64,000 nt of DNA from Phallus indusiatus (GCA_027605045.1 JAQFWX010000009.1:1240001-1304000), one strand, 5' to 3'; positions 12,303 to 25,875 are shown, counted from the stretch's first letter. The notes: generated by a model not told the origin, from the sequence alone. Numbers and translations: made by a program.

Positions 12303-15169
12303 TCATCGCTCGTCCACACCGACACTTGACGATTTCTCGGTCTCAGTTTCTCCCATCGCATCTTCATCTTCATCATCTTCGCATTCGGTGTTATTCCCAC
12401 CACTCGCGGCAAACAACGATTCAGCACTGGTAACGAGAGGATCCTGCGCAAATGTATATATCTCAGGAAGAGGCAACGTAAAATCATCTTCCATGTTAGG
12501 GACCAGCTGCGTACGAGCAGGACTGATGGCTTGGGGATGAGAAGGATCGACGACAGGAGAAGCTGTAACATCCGACCAATTCGCAACCTCAGTTCTGATT
12601 TCCGCTTCTCTCGCGTTGTTAGCAAGGCGTTTTTCGAGCGCCATACCTTGCGCATTGAGAGCTGATGCCGACCATGTCTGGATTGGTGCTGGACTATGCA
12701 GATCTCGGAACTCGTGTAGATTCAGCGGACCGAGTGCACCTGGTGAAGTGTACAAGGTATCAGGAGTAGAATTGGGCGTTGGGTCGGTAACGGAAGCGGT
12801 ATAAGATAGGGCAGGCTCTGAAGAAGAAGAAGAGACTGGTTGAGACTCCAATTGGGAAAGAGATTCATTTTGAACCACCGCAGCTGCAGTTTCATCCATC
12901 ATTCCAGCCTCGGCTTTATTCTCGTCCTCCGCCTCATCCTCGGATTCTGCCTCGCTACTTTCTTGATCCTCCACGTAGAATCCAGGCTCCTTGGACGGCG
13001 GACGAAGAACCTTCATGGGGTGCGGCTGTTCCACATTTTCAACATCCTCCCTAGCACCCGCACTCGGAGTCTTTATTCGTGGCTTTGGTCGTGGCATCGT
13101 CGTCGGACGGGAAGTCACTTTCACGCGCTTGGGGATTTGACCGATATAGAAACGTTTTCGGCTACCACTGAGACATTGTGAAAAGACGTCGTTTAGACTC
13201 GGTAACGGTGAAGTGGAACTGGAACTGGAACTGGAAGGAGAACCAGCTGAGTTGACCGGAATAGTTCGTTGCTCCGAAGCATTTTCATCGAAAGTTCCGT
13301 TTCGGTCGACATCACCTTCATCATCACCATCCGTATCCATCTCGAATTGTCGTATAAACTCACAATCGAAAGCATAGGTCGACGAATCGAGTCCAGGGTC
13401 CGGATTACGCCCCACAATAAACCGAACACCCTCTTTGCGTCTTTGGCTCATCCAAGCCGGAGAACCAGTGACGACGCCTTGTCTCGCAAACCATGTACGT
13501 ATACTCGGTACGAGGTCAGGATCTCCTTGTTTGTCTACAGCCTTGAGTCCTCGGCCCCTCAATTTTCCTTGCTTTATGTCCATCGCCAGAGGTCCGTCCC
13601 AGATGTAACCAAACCCTGCACCTCTAATACAGAGACTGCAGTTACACATTTCACGACAACATGGACACGTCCACGTCTTCGCAGAAGCTTCGAAAGGCTC
13701 GTCATATCTAAAAAAAAGATAGATAGGTCAATCATAGAGACCAATGGATCGAGAAGGAGTATACACACCGATTGGTAATACAGCTTAGACAATATACAAA
13801 GGAACATACTTGGCCATTAGGCTTTAGAGCCGAACATTTTATCTTCGGTGGCGGTATAGGGGTGTTGGTGTTTCTGCATTGGTGGCAAGCTCTTCCGGCA
13901 GGCCCCAAAGATCGAGGTGTTTTGATGGAAGGCTTAGGCCCACGTTTTTCGAACGACAAGTCTGAAAATCTAGGCCCAGGTTTTCGACGTCGCCTACCGC
14001 GACCAAGTTGTGGAACCATGTCCTCATCGTCATCGTCTGAGAGAGAGGGCGGCGACAAACGAGGTACAGATATCGCGCGATATAAAGATTTATCAACCGA
14101 TCCTTTGGATGGGAGAGAGATATATGGTCTGCGTTGGGGATCAATGGTGATAGGTGCCATGTTCTTGAAGACTGGCGGTGGAGCAATATCGTCAACACTC
14201 TTCCATCTTACACGTTTGACAGCGCGTCCGTGTGTAGCCGTCGAATAGTTGGATTCATGTCTCTGAAAATAAACCATTGAGTGAACTGCGGTCTGGAAAA
14301 TAAAGAATACCGATATAAGAGCGTTTTTTAAAAAAAGACCTACCTCGTCTTCACTGCTTTCGTCTGCTTTTCTTTTCCTTTCGCCTTCTATGGTGTCGCG
14401 ACAGGGGATTCTTCCTCTATACTTCCTCCACTCGACAAGTTCGGGAGGAGGCCATTCCGGTATAGGTTTTACAATGGGACATAGAGGATTGTTATACACG
14501 GGTGATTGTTGTTGAATAAGCGTCAGGGGATCCAGTGGATAAAAAAAATGAATAATAATCGGTTTAGAAAGGGGACGAAGTAGTACAGGAGGTGGGGTGG
14601 TGGAGGAGCGTGCAAAGTGATGTTGTGTTTTAGATGATGATCCTTCTATAAATTCGGCGTCGTCTTGATGTCCATTCATCTGCTAAAAAGATGATTAATA
14701 TGTTGATATAAAAGAAAAGGAGGCCTACATATGCGCTGGACAAGGTGTTGGGAAGTTGCACCGATTGGGATAAAAGCTTTTCCTCGAAGTCTGCTGAACA
14801 TTGCTCAAAAGAGCTTTCTTCATCTTCTTCTGTCACCCCATCCCCTTGTACTTCTTCTTCTTCGCGTAAGATAGTGAACTCTGAAAAAAGACCCGCCTCC
14901 AGTGATGTGACCAAGGTCTTTGACTTCATCCTTGAAACCTGCTCTGCATTGCTTATCGCGCCACTCTCGTCAGGTACATCTTCGTGGGAATGAAAATTCG
15001 ATGGTGTACTGTTTACGATCCAGTTGAAAGAGGAAGCCGCAGAGAAAGAGTCGAAATTAGACGTGGAGGCAGATATGGCGGTGGTAGAAGACGGTCCGGG
15101 TTCAGGTGTGAATGGCAATGATGATGATGGCGAAGATTCTAACGAGCATGGAAAAGGTGGCAATTTCAT
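12303..15169 (-). CDS. Zinc-finger protein with R1/CDCA7-type 4CXXC domain
   Basis: Four exons: 14729-15169, 14344-14692, 13769-14262 and 12303-13707, all with GT-AG introns of 36-81 bases, giving about 890 residues. The core is a cysteine-rich zinc domain: ACHQCRNTNTP, KCSALKPNGQ, VYCLSCITNRYDEPFEAS, TWTCPCCREMCNCSLCIRGAG. This is the zf-4CXXC_R1 pattern known from human MAOA repressor R1 and the CDCA7 family, which act in the nucleus in transcription and chromatin control. A basic stretch GRGRRRRKPGPRF sits just before it and could serve nuclear import. The N-terminus and the region after the domain are acidic, Ser/Pro-rich and probably disordered. The start at 15169 is the first in-frame ATG. 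Its target genes or partners cannot be told. Confidence 0.85.
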
Positions 15170-15607
15170 ATTGTCGAGATTTCGACAGCGGAGTTGGCAT
15201 CAAAACCTCAAAGTTTTGCAAATTTTAAAGAAGCAAAAAGTCTTCAACGGTCGACCATCAGGGTGACCTCCTCAGTGGGCGATTATGGTTACCTACTACC
15301 GGCGCTTCCACTGCACAGACACAGGCAGACACGTCGCAATTTGAAGGGAGAAGGACTTTTATCTTGCCGGTTCTTAATTCATTTCTGAGTAGTAACGTTT
15401 TCGACAGAAACTTCTTTCTTTATTCTTATGCTGAAATCAAACCACATTTAATGACAATTTTCTTATAATAATACACAACTCAGTGCACAAAAAAGAACAC
15501 GCGACTCGACTACCATCACGCTCAAAACTACCAGGATGCATTGCCCGTTTACAATCTGACAATAACTGATTTAACCGCAGTGTAGCTGTAGAAGTTAAAA
15601 AAAGTAA
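15170..15607. other. Intergenic between zinc-finger gene and aldehyde dehydrogenase
   Basis: This contains the promoter of the zinc-finger gene and the 3' flank of the dehydrogenase gene. No exon is seen. Confidence 0.4.
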
Positions 15608-17624
15608 TCAGTACAATCGAGCTTTTCTCGGGTTGTAATCAATGGTCACGTACTTGGCTAGAGCGTACTCCCCAAGTTCTCTGCCAATACCAGACTGCTT
15701 GAAGCCACCAAATGGAATCGGCGCGAAGAGTTGGTTGCAGCAATTGACCCAAACAGTGCCCGCTTTCAACTGATGCCCAACCTTTAATGCTCTACTGATA
15801 TTCTGCGAGAAGACTGCTGCTGCAAGACCGTACACGGTGTCGTTGGCAATTTTGATGATGTCTGCAAATCACGTTGGTGTCAGAAAACGATTTATCGATG
15901 AAAAAACAGTATTGATAAAATACCTGCTTCATCTTTGAACTTGACGAGGACTCCGACCGGACCAAAGATTTCTTCACGGACAATGCGCATGTCGCTCGTT
16001 GTGTTGGTGAAAATGGTTGGTTCAATAAAGTACCCTTCATTACCATGTCTCTTTCCTCCGATAATAGCCTTGGCGCCGGCCTTCTTTCCGTCTTCAATAT
16101 AACCTATAATTCGCTGTAGATGATAATAGATAGAACTCAAGCATTCCGCTAATGCAAGATCAAAAAGGACTAACATCGAACTGTAGCTGCGAAACCTGTG
16201 GTCCTTGGTTCGTGCTTTTGCTTAGTGGATTACCCAACTTGATTTCCTTGATTTTCTCCAAGAACTTTTGTTCGAACTTTTCGTATATCGACTCTTGAAC
16301 GTATATACGAGATCCCGCACAACACGTCTGACCGTGGTTGAAGCTAATGCGTGTATTAGAAGCGTTACGTGTACCGAGGAGAAAGTGCAACGCTCACAAG
16401 ATACCAACAGTCGCCCACTGAACAGCCTGATCGAGATCAGCATCATCGAAGATGATGTTCGGACTCTTTCCTCCAAGCTCAAGGGTCACGTTCTTCAGAT
16501 TCGACTTGGCAGCCTGAGCCATAATTTCACGTCCGATGAGGGTACTTCCGGTGAAAGCAACCTTTTCAATAGCGGGATGAGAGCTAATAGCGTGTCCAAC
16601 GGTTTTTCCATAGCCAGTGACAAGGTTGAATACGCCCGGTGGGATACCGGCTTTAGCACCGAGTTCAGTTACTCTTAAAGCCGTCAGAGGCGTCAGTTCC
16701 GATGGCTTCATAACGATGGTATTTCCGGTGGCAAGGGCAGGTCCAACTTTCCAGGCATACATGAGAACTAACAAAAGAATTCAAATGGGATGTTCAGTTT
16801 GTTATTTCAAGGTATGATATATATGACGTACGAGGAAAGTTCCATGGGATGATTTGGCCGACGACACCAAGTGGCTCATGTCTAGTATATCCCAGTACGC
16901 TCTCGTTGGTTTCAATAACCTTGCCATGATTCTTGTCTGCCCAGCCGGCATAGTATCGAATAACACGAGCAGATTCGGGAATATCAAAGTTTATTGCGTC
17001 CGTGAAGGTTTTCCCTATGCAAATACGCTTCATGCTCGGTGCTGACAATCAGATGACGTAGATAAAACTCACCATTGTTCAAGGACTCTATCGCGGCCAA
17101 CTCTTCTTTATGTTGTTCAATAAGATCGGCCCATCTGCTTAGAATCCTTCCACGTTCGCTTCCGGGCGTGTTCAGTCCCCAAACGGTGTCGAACGCCTTC
17201 TGAGCCACAATTACAGCCGCATCAACATCCTTAGCTGTTCCCTCCGAAATAGATGTCAACAGTTGGCCAGTGGCTAGATGATAGTATGGTTAGTCAAATA
17301 CATGGTGTCATCAAGCGGTATGGCACTGGGAGTATGTGGCATTACTGCGAGTCGCGACTTGCGACCGGGCGTCTAAGTGAATAGCGGAATACCCTGTAGC
17401 CACACTCGTCCTTCAAGTTGCTCAATCAACACTTACTTGGGTTAATGATACTTTTTAAGATAAAAGCGTAGTCAATTAATTATTCAAAAAGACAAAAAAA
17501 TTACATACTCTATGGTAGTGTTGTCGCTTCCGTGGGTCCACTTGCCATTAATGAAGACGCCGGTGGGGATGTTAACTTTGCCAGTGAAGGACTCAGTCTT
17601 GAAGTCATACGAGAACGTAGACAT
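15608..17624 (-). CDS. Aldehyde dehydrogenase (NAD(P)+)
   Basis: Oxidises aldehydes to carboxylic acids. The start at 17624 gives [20 protein letters not shown] then [12 protein letters not shown] 14-base microexon (17437-17450) supplies DIINP before [13 protein letters not shown]. Then come [43 protein letters not shown] (cofactor-binding Lys), [33 protein letters not shown] (general-base Glu), [15 protein letters not shown] (catalytic Cys), [10 protein letters not shown] and the C-terminal [16 protein letters not shown]...KYVTIDY. All catalytic residues are present and the length (about 500 residues) fits the family. There is no targeting peptide, so it is probably the cytosolic ALDH. The gene has roughly nine exons and no damage. 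The likely role is clearing aldehydes from alcohol, lipid or lignin breakdown, which is inferred from the family. Confidence 0.93.
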
Positions 17625-19472
17625 TGTTGCGTGTCGAAAAGAAAAGGAGTTGGACAAATGGGTCACACGGAAATTGGGTATCTTATATATGCATATGAAA
17701 ATGGACCAAGATGAACAAGCCAATCGATTCTTCTCGTCGCTTCAGTTGCCAATCAGTAGGGAAGGAATCACAAATCAATATGGTGTGATTTGGGTCACAG
17801 GATACCAAAATCCTCCCATGACTAGCATAGTTGGCGTCATAAAGTAACACGCACTGATACTCCAATTGTTCAGCGTCGGAGGGTTGGTGTTAAAGAGCTT
17901 TGTTTCGAGTCGTTTATGTCTTCGGACATCCCTCTTTCCCGGATGAATCGATGACGACTATGTGTCAAGAAAGGTCAAGAATCAGGTTGGGAAATGAAAC
18001 CTTGGTACTTCATTTAGACTCACCCGATGTAGAGAACATATGACTAGAATAGTCGGGCGTGGGACATTAATTGCATTTTCTGACATAGAAGGAACGAGTC
18101 GGCTGAGAGCTGCTGAGGGACTCAGGTCCCCCTGAGAATAATATGTTTCAGATTCCCGTAGCTCAGAATTAAGTTCTCTCAACCTTGGTGCTGTCTCAAG
18201 AATAGCTTTATATGTACCGTTTTAGTGAGCGCCCTCGAGGGGGAACCTATTCTCTCCTACTATATACACCCATAAGACATTTACAACTTTGATCCTTCTC
18301 CTTCAGGTGCCTGCCATCTTATTTGAATTATCCAATCGGATCGTACCGTTAGAGACGCGGATGGGTGAATCCTATTTTTAAATGCAGTTAATGTTCCAAA
18401 TAAGACTAGAGGAGAAGCATTGGGCTTACAATTATCCAAGTGGAGGAGAATACGGAAAATACAACGACTTACAAGAGGATCAGCTGCTCAGGAGGAGCAT
18501 AACTACTTTATATTATGATTGGTGAATATTGAATGACGGAGAAAACGGCACACTTGATTGGAAAAATGGAGACAATATACTATGTATGTGCCAGTAAGTA
18601 ACTTGGTCAATGCCGGCACCCAATGACTGTCAGTGACTGATTCGCGTCACGCATCACGTGTTCACAGAATAGACCCAGAAAGTCTCAGTTGGCGCAGATG
18701 GCGGCAAAGCCCGAGTGGCCATGGTTTACAGATTTCCTATCTTTCCGAGTCGTCCGACTGCCCTTCTGCACTTCTTAAAAATACATCCACCTTCCATTTC
18801 ATTCTCTCGCGCCGCGCCCGTCTTTCGCGCTACAAACAGAATGAACATTCAATGTGCTCATATTTTAGCTCAGAAAGCGCGTTATTGTTGATAATATGTA
18901 TTCTGACCTGGCCTGCTTAAGAGTGAAGCTCCATTTTCCAAGTGCATGTATGTAAGGCAACTTAATTGATTTTGAATTCGCATGATAGATTAACAGTTGA
19001 TTTAGGCGCAGGCTGTAGTTCGTCCGAGACGGCTATGAAAAAAATCCCTTTATCCACAACACTTTTTATGGGAGGGTCCAAGCCAATCGACGACCAACCC
19101 TTGTAGTCCCACTTCAGCACTCTCCAAGTTAGTACTACATATTACAAAATTAGATTTAGAAACGTCAGCACGACGTTCAGGCTCTCTAACACGTGTTGGG
19201 ATTCTTTTTGGTGCTCATTCAAATGCGAGACAATTTCATGCTTCTCGATCAACCGATTACAGCTGCAAATATGTAGTTCCCCACCATCTGTGTAGTAGGA
19301 TTGCCACCAGGTAACGTAACCTGTCTTTTAGGTTCGGTCCAAGTTCGGTATTTACTTAAAACACAATTTTCAAAACTTTTTCAAGGTGCCCACACTCATT
19401 CAAGGACCAACTCCTACCGCTTTTCTGCTTATTTCCGCCGCCTCAGTTATCTCCACCGTGTCTGGCTCCAAC
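17625..19472. other. Divergent intergenic region, about 1.8 kb
   Basis: This lies upstream of both the aldehyde dehydrogenase (-) and the DUF6533 gene (+). No convincing exon is seen. A short hairpin (CTCAGG..CCTGAG) occurs near 18120-18136. Confidence 0.4.
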
Positions 19473-21338
19473 ATGTCTGTGTTCCCTGAGGATATGGATG
19501 TTCTTCAAATCGCGGAGCAAGTTTACGGATTGTATGTATTCGGTCATATTCTATTTACGAAATGAGCCGATCTTATCACATAATACCAGCCAGATTTCCC
19601 GATATATCGAGATATCCGTTCTCAGTACGCACAACGTTTACTTATGCACACAACGCTCGTTAATCTATCGTATTTCGCCAGTATTTTTTCTTTACGACTC
19701 CATATTATGCATCGCACAAGAGATCGATTTAGTTTGGACACGATCTTTTCGATATATGACTTTGCTATACTTCATTACGAGACATATGATGCTCGTCAGT
19801 CTGATAATCGATGCTATATATAATCAGAAACAACCTCAGGTGAATAAATCATCCATTCATTAAACGATCTTCATTCTAATATGGATGTTTCAGTCAGCTT
19901 ACCTATTTCACCACAAATGCTTCTTTCCTAATTACTTTCTGTTCCAGATGCTCCCCATTAGAACATCTGTCGGACGTCTGTAAAATCCTTGCCAATGCAT
20001 CCACACTTGGTATGTTCAAATCTCGAGGGTTACATTTATTCAGTCTAATACGTTCCCGTAATTAGTCCTTCTTGTGGTTTGTTCATGGGCCATGTTTGAT
20101 AGGTCGAAAATCCTCCTTACACTCTTCGGATCATGTGCATTAACTCTCGAGGGTGTTTACGGCGTATGTGAATTTTAATGAATTGTTAGTATTTTTTTTT
20201 GAAACATTTCATTTAAGGCATCCACTGTATTTAACCGATGCGCCGCGAATTCTTACGTTTCAAAAACCGCTTTTCTGTATGTCAACCCTTTTCTTTTTTT
20301 ATATAATATTCTTACATACCAATCTATCAATCTTACAGCTGTGAGCGTTGTTTATTAATTTTGTTTTGATAGTCACCTCATTCCTATCAAACAGGGAACA
20401 TAAGTAGTACCATATCCGAGTACGCATTTGACTCGGTTGTTATGTTCCTCGTGTTATACAACGCGTTCTGCGCGCTGGTATTCGAAAAGAGCATCAAGGC
20501 ATTACGGCGGAGAACCCTTGCTAATCTTATTCTTCATGATGGTTCGTTCCGGGCATATTCATATCTACCGAATATAAAGCAATTTACTGACTTTTAAGTT
20601 TTTAGGGCTAACATATTACGGGTAAGTCAGGATTCGCTCTCTTCCGAGTTCCTACTACCCATTTTGCTCCGAATAATATTTACTCATTAATGGTCACAGA
20701 AGCCTCTTAGTCGTGTCATTAGCTCATATTCTTCTCGCCTTCGTTAGTTGATTTTATCCGGATATACCCGTTTCATCTTAGGCTCACTTTCTCCCGTTTC
20801 CCTTTACAGACAGGAAACGTCAGTGTTCCAAGTTCCTGCATCCCCCGTCCTTAACTCACGTCCCATATGTCTCTAGTTATGGGTTAAAAACGCGGCACAT
20901 ACACTTATTCAACCGTGAGTTTCAAAATGGTTTACAAGTTGTTCCAACGCAACAATGTTCATCTTCCTTTTCGCGCGCAGAATGTCAGCTGTCATTACCG
21001 CCCGTTTTCTGTTGAACATGCGGTACATGGAAGTTTATCCTAATGGAACTACAATGGTAGCTCTAACAACACTGGGAATTGTGATCGAAAGTCCAGTTTC
21101 CGATTCGGATATCACAAGCAAAGACGATGGCCAGTACTATATATATGGCCGTGACAGTACGGATAGCTTGACTGACGGCCTGCCATCCTACAATAATAGC
21201 ATGGCACTTGCAAGTGATATTCGGGTATTTGACTGCGACGTCGAGAATATTCTTCCGATTCCCCCCATGGCAGCGCTGGCTCCATCCACCACTGTTGTTG
21301 ACATACGAGATATTTTAGAAGACACGTTTTGGGTTTGA
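19473..21338 (+). CDS. DUF6533-type predicted seven-helix membrane protein
   Basis: A multi-exon gene. The start at 19473 gives MSVFPEDMDVLQIAEQVYG, followed by short exons. The diagnostic block is FFLYDSILCIAQEIDLVWTR then YMTLLYFITRHMML. This matches the N-terminal DUF6533 pattern (YDxxLxxxxEVxxxWxR, then LxxxxRY) seen in hundreds of agaricomycete membrane proteins. Later exons add hydrophobic helices: LVLLVVCSWAMFDRSKILLTLFG, FDSVVMFLVLYNAFCALVFEKSIKALRR, LLVVSLAHILLAFV and NVSAVITARFLLNMR. A hydrophilic cytosolic tail of about 110 residues ends at 21338. These proteins resemble receptors but have no proven function. Exon borders between 20350 and 20960 are uncertain. Confidence 0.7.
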
Positions 21339-21894
21339 AATATTCAACAGGTCAGTTCTATTCTTTCGTTCATCATTATCCACATTCTCACCAGTTCGTA
21401 AAGGTCTGATCACAATCACGGAATCAAAAGTGCCCCATTGAATTGACGTCCATTTAACGAAAAACTGTAGCTCAACTAGGAAGATCAATCTTTCTTGCAT
21501 TCTTGCATTCTTGCATCCTTGTCTAGGTTCCGATCGAAACAATCTTACAGTGATCTTCCGTTTGGGACATTTGGAGACTCGAGCTCAAAAACGAAAACAA
21601 AAAATAACCCCTAAAATCACGTAACAAAAAAAATCTGTACGAATAATGTAGAATCTTTTTGTTCTTCTTTATCTTTAGGAACTGTATCAATATGCTTCTT
21701 TCTGTTTTTATTATAACACGTTTTATTTCGTCCGGAATCGGAAAAGTGTAACCTCGTTCAAATTCACCCTTGATAACACGCAGCGCATCATTATACATTG
21801 TACGTTATCGCAAACAAGGTGCCCAAAATGATGCGCGTCAACGATCTTACTAATACAAAGTATGACATACTAACAATCCCTTTCAAAATGAACT
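21339..21894. other. Convergent intergenic region
   Basis: Shared 3' flanks of the DUF6533 gene (+) and the methyltransferase gene (-). It contains the short tandem repeat CTTGCATT(C) x3 near 21493-21520. No exon is seen. Confidence 0.4.
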
Positions 21895-22977
21895 TTATTC
21901 TGGTTGAAGGTCCCCAAATCCACTTGAATCCCTATTGTGATTATATTTACCCACCCAGCAGCCATACGGCGTTTCCAAGCCATCGTGTTTTATGACAATA
22001 CCTTTCCTTACAAATTTCGGCAAACCTTGGTATACATCGTCGAGTATGGGTGTCATAGATGTACCTGTCAGTAGTACAACAGTACCCTCTTCAGGGTCGA
22101 GCATATGTCTAATTGTCGACGCTAGCTTTTCCTGTGAGGACTCCAAGGATGAGAAATTATTATCAATTCGTATATCATTTTTGACTTTTTATGCAGCTTA
22201 CTTTGGCATGAAACGGTGGATCAACGACTACAATATCCTGGGAGAGACGCATTTCCTCTCGAAATTCCAATGGGAAGGACAGTGGATTATTCAAGTCATA
22301 ATTGACGAAATCTGCTGATGCGAATATTGCGAATCGGGAGTCATGCTCAAGCAATCGCAGACGTTGGGATGGGTATATTGCTTTCTCCTGCAATATATTG
22401 ATGAGAAAAAGACAGATCTTATTGTATAAAAAGATCGTTACCCACTTTATAAGCTACATACGCTGTGGGACAGCATAAAAACGCGATTCGTGAGGCTGGC
22501 TTGGAGAGTTTCGAAATCGCCTCAACAAGCTGCTCAGCCGTATCTGTCGGGCAAACTCGTATCTTCAAGTAGTCGATGATCACCGATATAAATAGTCTTG
22601 GGACTGACCCATAGTATACCAGAACTGACTAAGTTGCCAGTCTTCCCTGTCGTGAAACATAAAAAATCAAGTCGATTTCATAATTGCAATACTATTAATT
22701 ACTTGAAAATGCGCTTGAAATCCCTCAAATCTACCGTCTGTTTGCTTCTAGACAATGGCAGTTCTTTTACTTCTTCCACTTCTTCCACTCCAAACTCTTC
22801 TCTGTCGTGATAGATCCGTATTCTTGATTCACCGACATTGTCATAAGAACCAGCTTTTAAGTCAGCTAAAGCTTGTTGAGCTGCCGCCTGTTCATCAAAA
22901 AAGGAGGCTAATGCAGCTAAAGTCAAAGGAGGCAATGCAAGTCCATTATCCATTTCATCTTCATCGTTTCCCTTCAT
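21895..22977 (-). CDS. EFM5: eEF1A lysine methyltransferase, EFM5 / EEF1AKMT1 family
   Basis: SAM-dependent enzyme that methylates a lysine of translation elongation factor 1A in yeast and human orthologues. The start at 22977 gives an acidic N-terminus, then LPPLTLAALASFFDEQAAAQ (the family's L-xx-LxxFxxE signature). Later exons give EDWQLSQFWY, ISKLSKPASRIAFLCCPTAYVAYK, LEHDSRFAIF, FVNYDLNNPL and the catalytic DIVVVDPPFHAK (N6-MTase-type DPPF). The C-terminal exon has GTVVLLTGTSMTPIL and FVRKGIVIKHDGL. Order and length (about 245 residues) match EFM5, with four exons. The junction after QFWYT is the least certain and was placed on an acceptor ending ACGAG. No sign of damage. Confidence 0.85.
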
Positions 22978-23970
22978 TCGATGCTAACTTGATTTTCTAT
23001 CGTTGTGACGTGTGTTGAAATTGTCAGTTGCAGATTCGTCCTACGTCTCCCCCAGCAAAGTTTAGGCGCTCAATACTAAATCAGGTAACAAATTTCCGCG
23101 CCTGTCGTTTAACCAATGAGATGCGTCCGGAGTTTTCCTTGCTCGATGGTCGCTCTCCACTTATACGTTATATTAACAATAAATCATGTATATGTAGATC
23201 GTGTTATGATGGATCATTGGAATGCGTGATGTTTATTATTGAGTTGTCTGAGTTGTCTGTGGGTTCGAATCCCGGTGTGTTCCTTTTTTTCCGACGCCGG
23301 AAGGTGAATCAGATATTCAGTTTAAGGTTCCCTTGCAAAGTTTATAGCAATTACTGAATCAAAAATCTCTAATTATTTGGACGTCAAAATATTTAAACGG
23401 TCTTAAATTAAATTAAATTAAATCTCACTTGAGCAAACAGGTTCGAGTTGCCCGTTGAGCAGTTGCATATCTAGGGAATTTTCAGGTTTTTCAGAGTTGT
23501 GTTCTGTAGATGCGGACTTTCCAACTCTTTGGTTACAAGTCTTTTCTAAGTAATTTTCTCGCTATCTAACTTCTCCATGTCCGCGACAAGTTCCCGCTAC
23601 CACGAGAGCAGTCGTGCTGCCGCGTGAGAACATTTAGCCGCGCTTAGGTAAGGCGCTTAAACTTTGCTGGGGGAGACCTAGGGGCTCTCAGTTGCAGTGT
23701 TTGATCACGCGCACGTGACCGTATACGTAACTAGGTTTTTGCAAGCAATTTGCAGGAGCTTTTACAAACCCTCACTATTAATTTAAATAGAATATACATC
23801 CAGAATATATCATAGCACTAACTTCTAACCCGTCAGAATGTTTGATGTGCGTTTGACTCAATGAGATATAAACAGAAAGGAGTTTTTACCATATTACAAC
23901 CCATGAAAAGAAAATAACAACCATTCAATAATCTATAACGAATTTTATGGCAAAAGTGGGATTATTCATC
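22978..23970. other. Intergenic, about 1 kb
   Basis: No gene recognised. There is an AAATTAAATTAAATT short repeat near 23404-23421. An isolated GGTTCGAATCCC (Pol III B-box) at about 23262-23273 has no matching cloverleaf. Confidence 0.45.
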
Positions 23971-25875
23971 TTACGCTGCTATAATGCCCAAAATAGCTGA
24001 CAGGGAAGGTGAAAAGAAATATTCACCTCCACGCGATGTGACAAAGTCCATAAGCATAGTCAACTCGGTGGTCTGATTTATCGGGTTAAGACCTTGTGCG
24101 AACCGTTCTTGCCCGTAATTAGCGCCACTAATGGGATCATAGCCAGGTTCTGGATAACCAGGATGGCCCAGGAATCTGAGATGTTGATATTCAAAAACTG
24201 AGTTTACCATCGAGAACGACAAACTGGCAGCTTACGCTGGGTTATTGGACCAATCCTGCTGCAGAAATCTGAAGCCTGCCGCAATGTTGGATTGATAAGA
24301 AACTGTTTCAAAAACCATTAGTGTTATGATGGACAAAAAATGTTAGCCGGAGTGATTCACCAAAGGCTAGACCACGTGCCAACATAGTAGTATTTGAAGC
24401 AATCTCCGCATCGGTAACTGGGAATCAAGTTATTAGCTTTTTTTGTATGATAAAATTAGGTCAAGGATTATTACCTTCCGGACCATACGGTATACCAGCC
24501 CGTATGATTCGATGAATATTGTCCACAGTGGCCTCATCTAAATCAGAGCGAGGGTACATCTTCCTGGTATGGGCCACGAATGGACAAAGGGTGTTATCTG
24601 ACGTTAGATTATACTGAAAGTTGTTGTTAAGATTTGGATCCATTGCTAGAGTTGTATTATCGGCCAAAGACGAGAGCTCAACCGGGGCGCCCTAGAAAAA
24701 ATTCACTTAGGGCTGACGGCACATTCAATCTGAACTCACACTTCTCCATCTACCCATCATTCTAGCCCCAAGAAGCTCGCTTCCTTGCTCTGTTGTGTTA
24801 GTGACACCAGGAATTATAAGTGCATTGTCGTTCAGGAATTTGTTAAACTCGGGAACCAGCTGCTCCAATTGACGGAATGCCAGGAAAGAACCGTCTTGTG
24901 CCCAGGCAGGACGATCGAGGACATCGCCTTCTTCGCCAACAAGAATGATTCCAGCAGGAATAACCTCTTGGCCATTAGGAGGATCAGTAGTAAATCCTGT
25001 AACGCCTGGCTGACTGAGACCGTCAAGAAAACCGAAATCTAGGATAGTCGGAACTTAGATGATTGAGCAAGTGGCATCGAAAAACTTACGTTCATGGCCT
25101 TCCTGATCACCAGGTCGTATTGAAGCTTGTAATCGATATATCTCGACAATGGAGTCGTTCAATGATGAAGTGATCTGGTTTAATGTTTCATTAACAACAG
25201 TACCATTTTCAGCGCCGATCAGAAATACACCATGCAAAGCGGATGGATTAAGGAATGCGGGAACCCAGTTGTTTTCGATTGGTAAAGGATCACCAAGATT
25301 AATAGCATCGTTGGCTTGGCCTGTCGTGAAGGGATCGGTGGGACTAGTGAAATTTGTGATTCCCAGTACCTCCAAGCCGCTGTTTGAGAATGCAATATTG
25401 ACAGAAGAGGGGGGAGAAGTCAAAATCTCTTCGGTACTGGTAATAAGTGGATAAATAGCTGTTGCAAGCGTAGATTTGAAATCGGATGGCGATTGAATGC
25501 CGAAGAAATAGAATAATTCTATCTTCTTTGTCATCCCAATCCTGGATATAACATGAACATCAAGCTGTTTACTATACATCGACGATGGACTTACAGGATA
25601 TCACCCTGAATATTACTTAGGTTTAAACCATATTCCTGAGCTTGAGGTTGTGGACGAAGTCCATGCCTTGAACTTGCGGCGTTTGGAGTCGGCAAAGGGA
25701 AGAATCCTGGTGGGCCTGGTAAAATACGCTAATGTTAATCCGGTACGCAAGTGCATGATATTAGGTTCCTACTAATCAATAATCCAGAAGAACCTGGGGA
25801 GTCCACTTGTGTTGTGGCATAAGCCGAGGAAATGGATGAAAAGAAAAGGACGGTCAAGACAATAAATTGTCGCAT
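23971..25875 (-). CDS. Secreted dye-decolorizing (DyP-type) heme peroxidase
   Basis: Oxidises dyes, phenolic lignin units and similar substrates with H2O2. The start at 25875 begins with a typical signal peptide (MRQFIVLTVLFFSSISSAYA), so the enzyme is exported. A propeptide-like stretch precedes YGLNLSNIQGDI. Then come FFGIQSPSDFKS, LNPSALHGVFLIGAE, the hallmark FGFLDGLSQPGVTGF (GXXDG motif with the catalytic Asp), ELLGARMMGRWRSGAP, CPFVAHTRKMYPRSD (proximal heme-ligand His), RIIRAGIPYGPE (distal Arg), ARGLAFVSYQSNI, FRFLQQDWSNNP, GLNPINQTTELTM and FVTSRGGEYFFSPSLSAI. All key residues are present, and the length (about 500 residues) and order match basidiomycete DyPs. Roughly ten exons. Several NxT/NxS sites fit a secreted glycoprotein. 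Confidence 0.93.

Noticed and set aside
23190..23285. Possible tRNA, from the B-box GGTTCGAATCCC
   Set aside because: No A-box, anticodon arm or pairing acceptor stem lies at the right distance upstream. It is an isolated match, at most a tRNA-derived relic.
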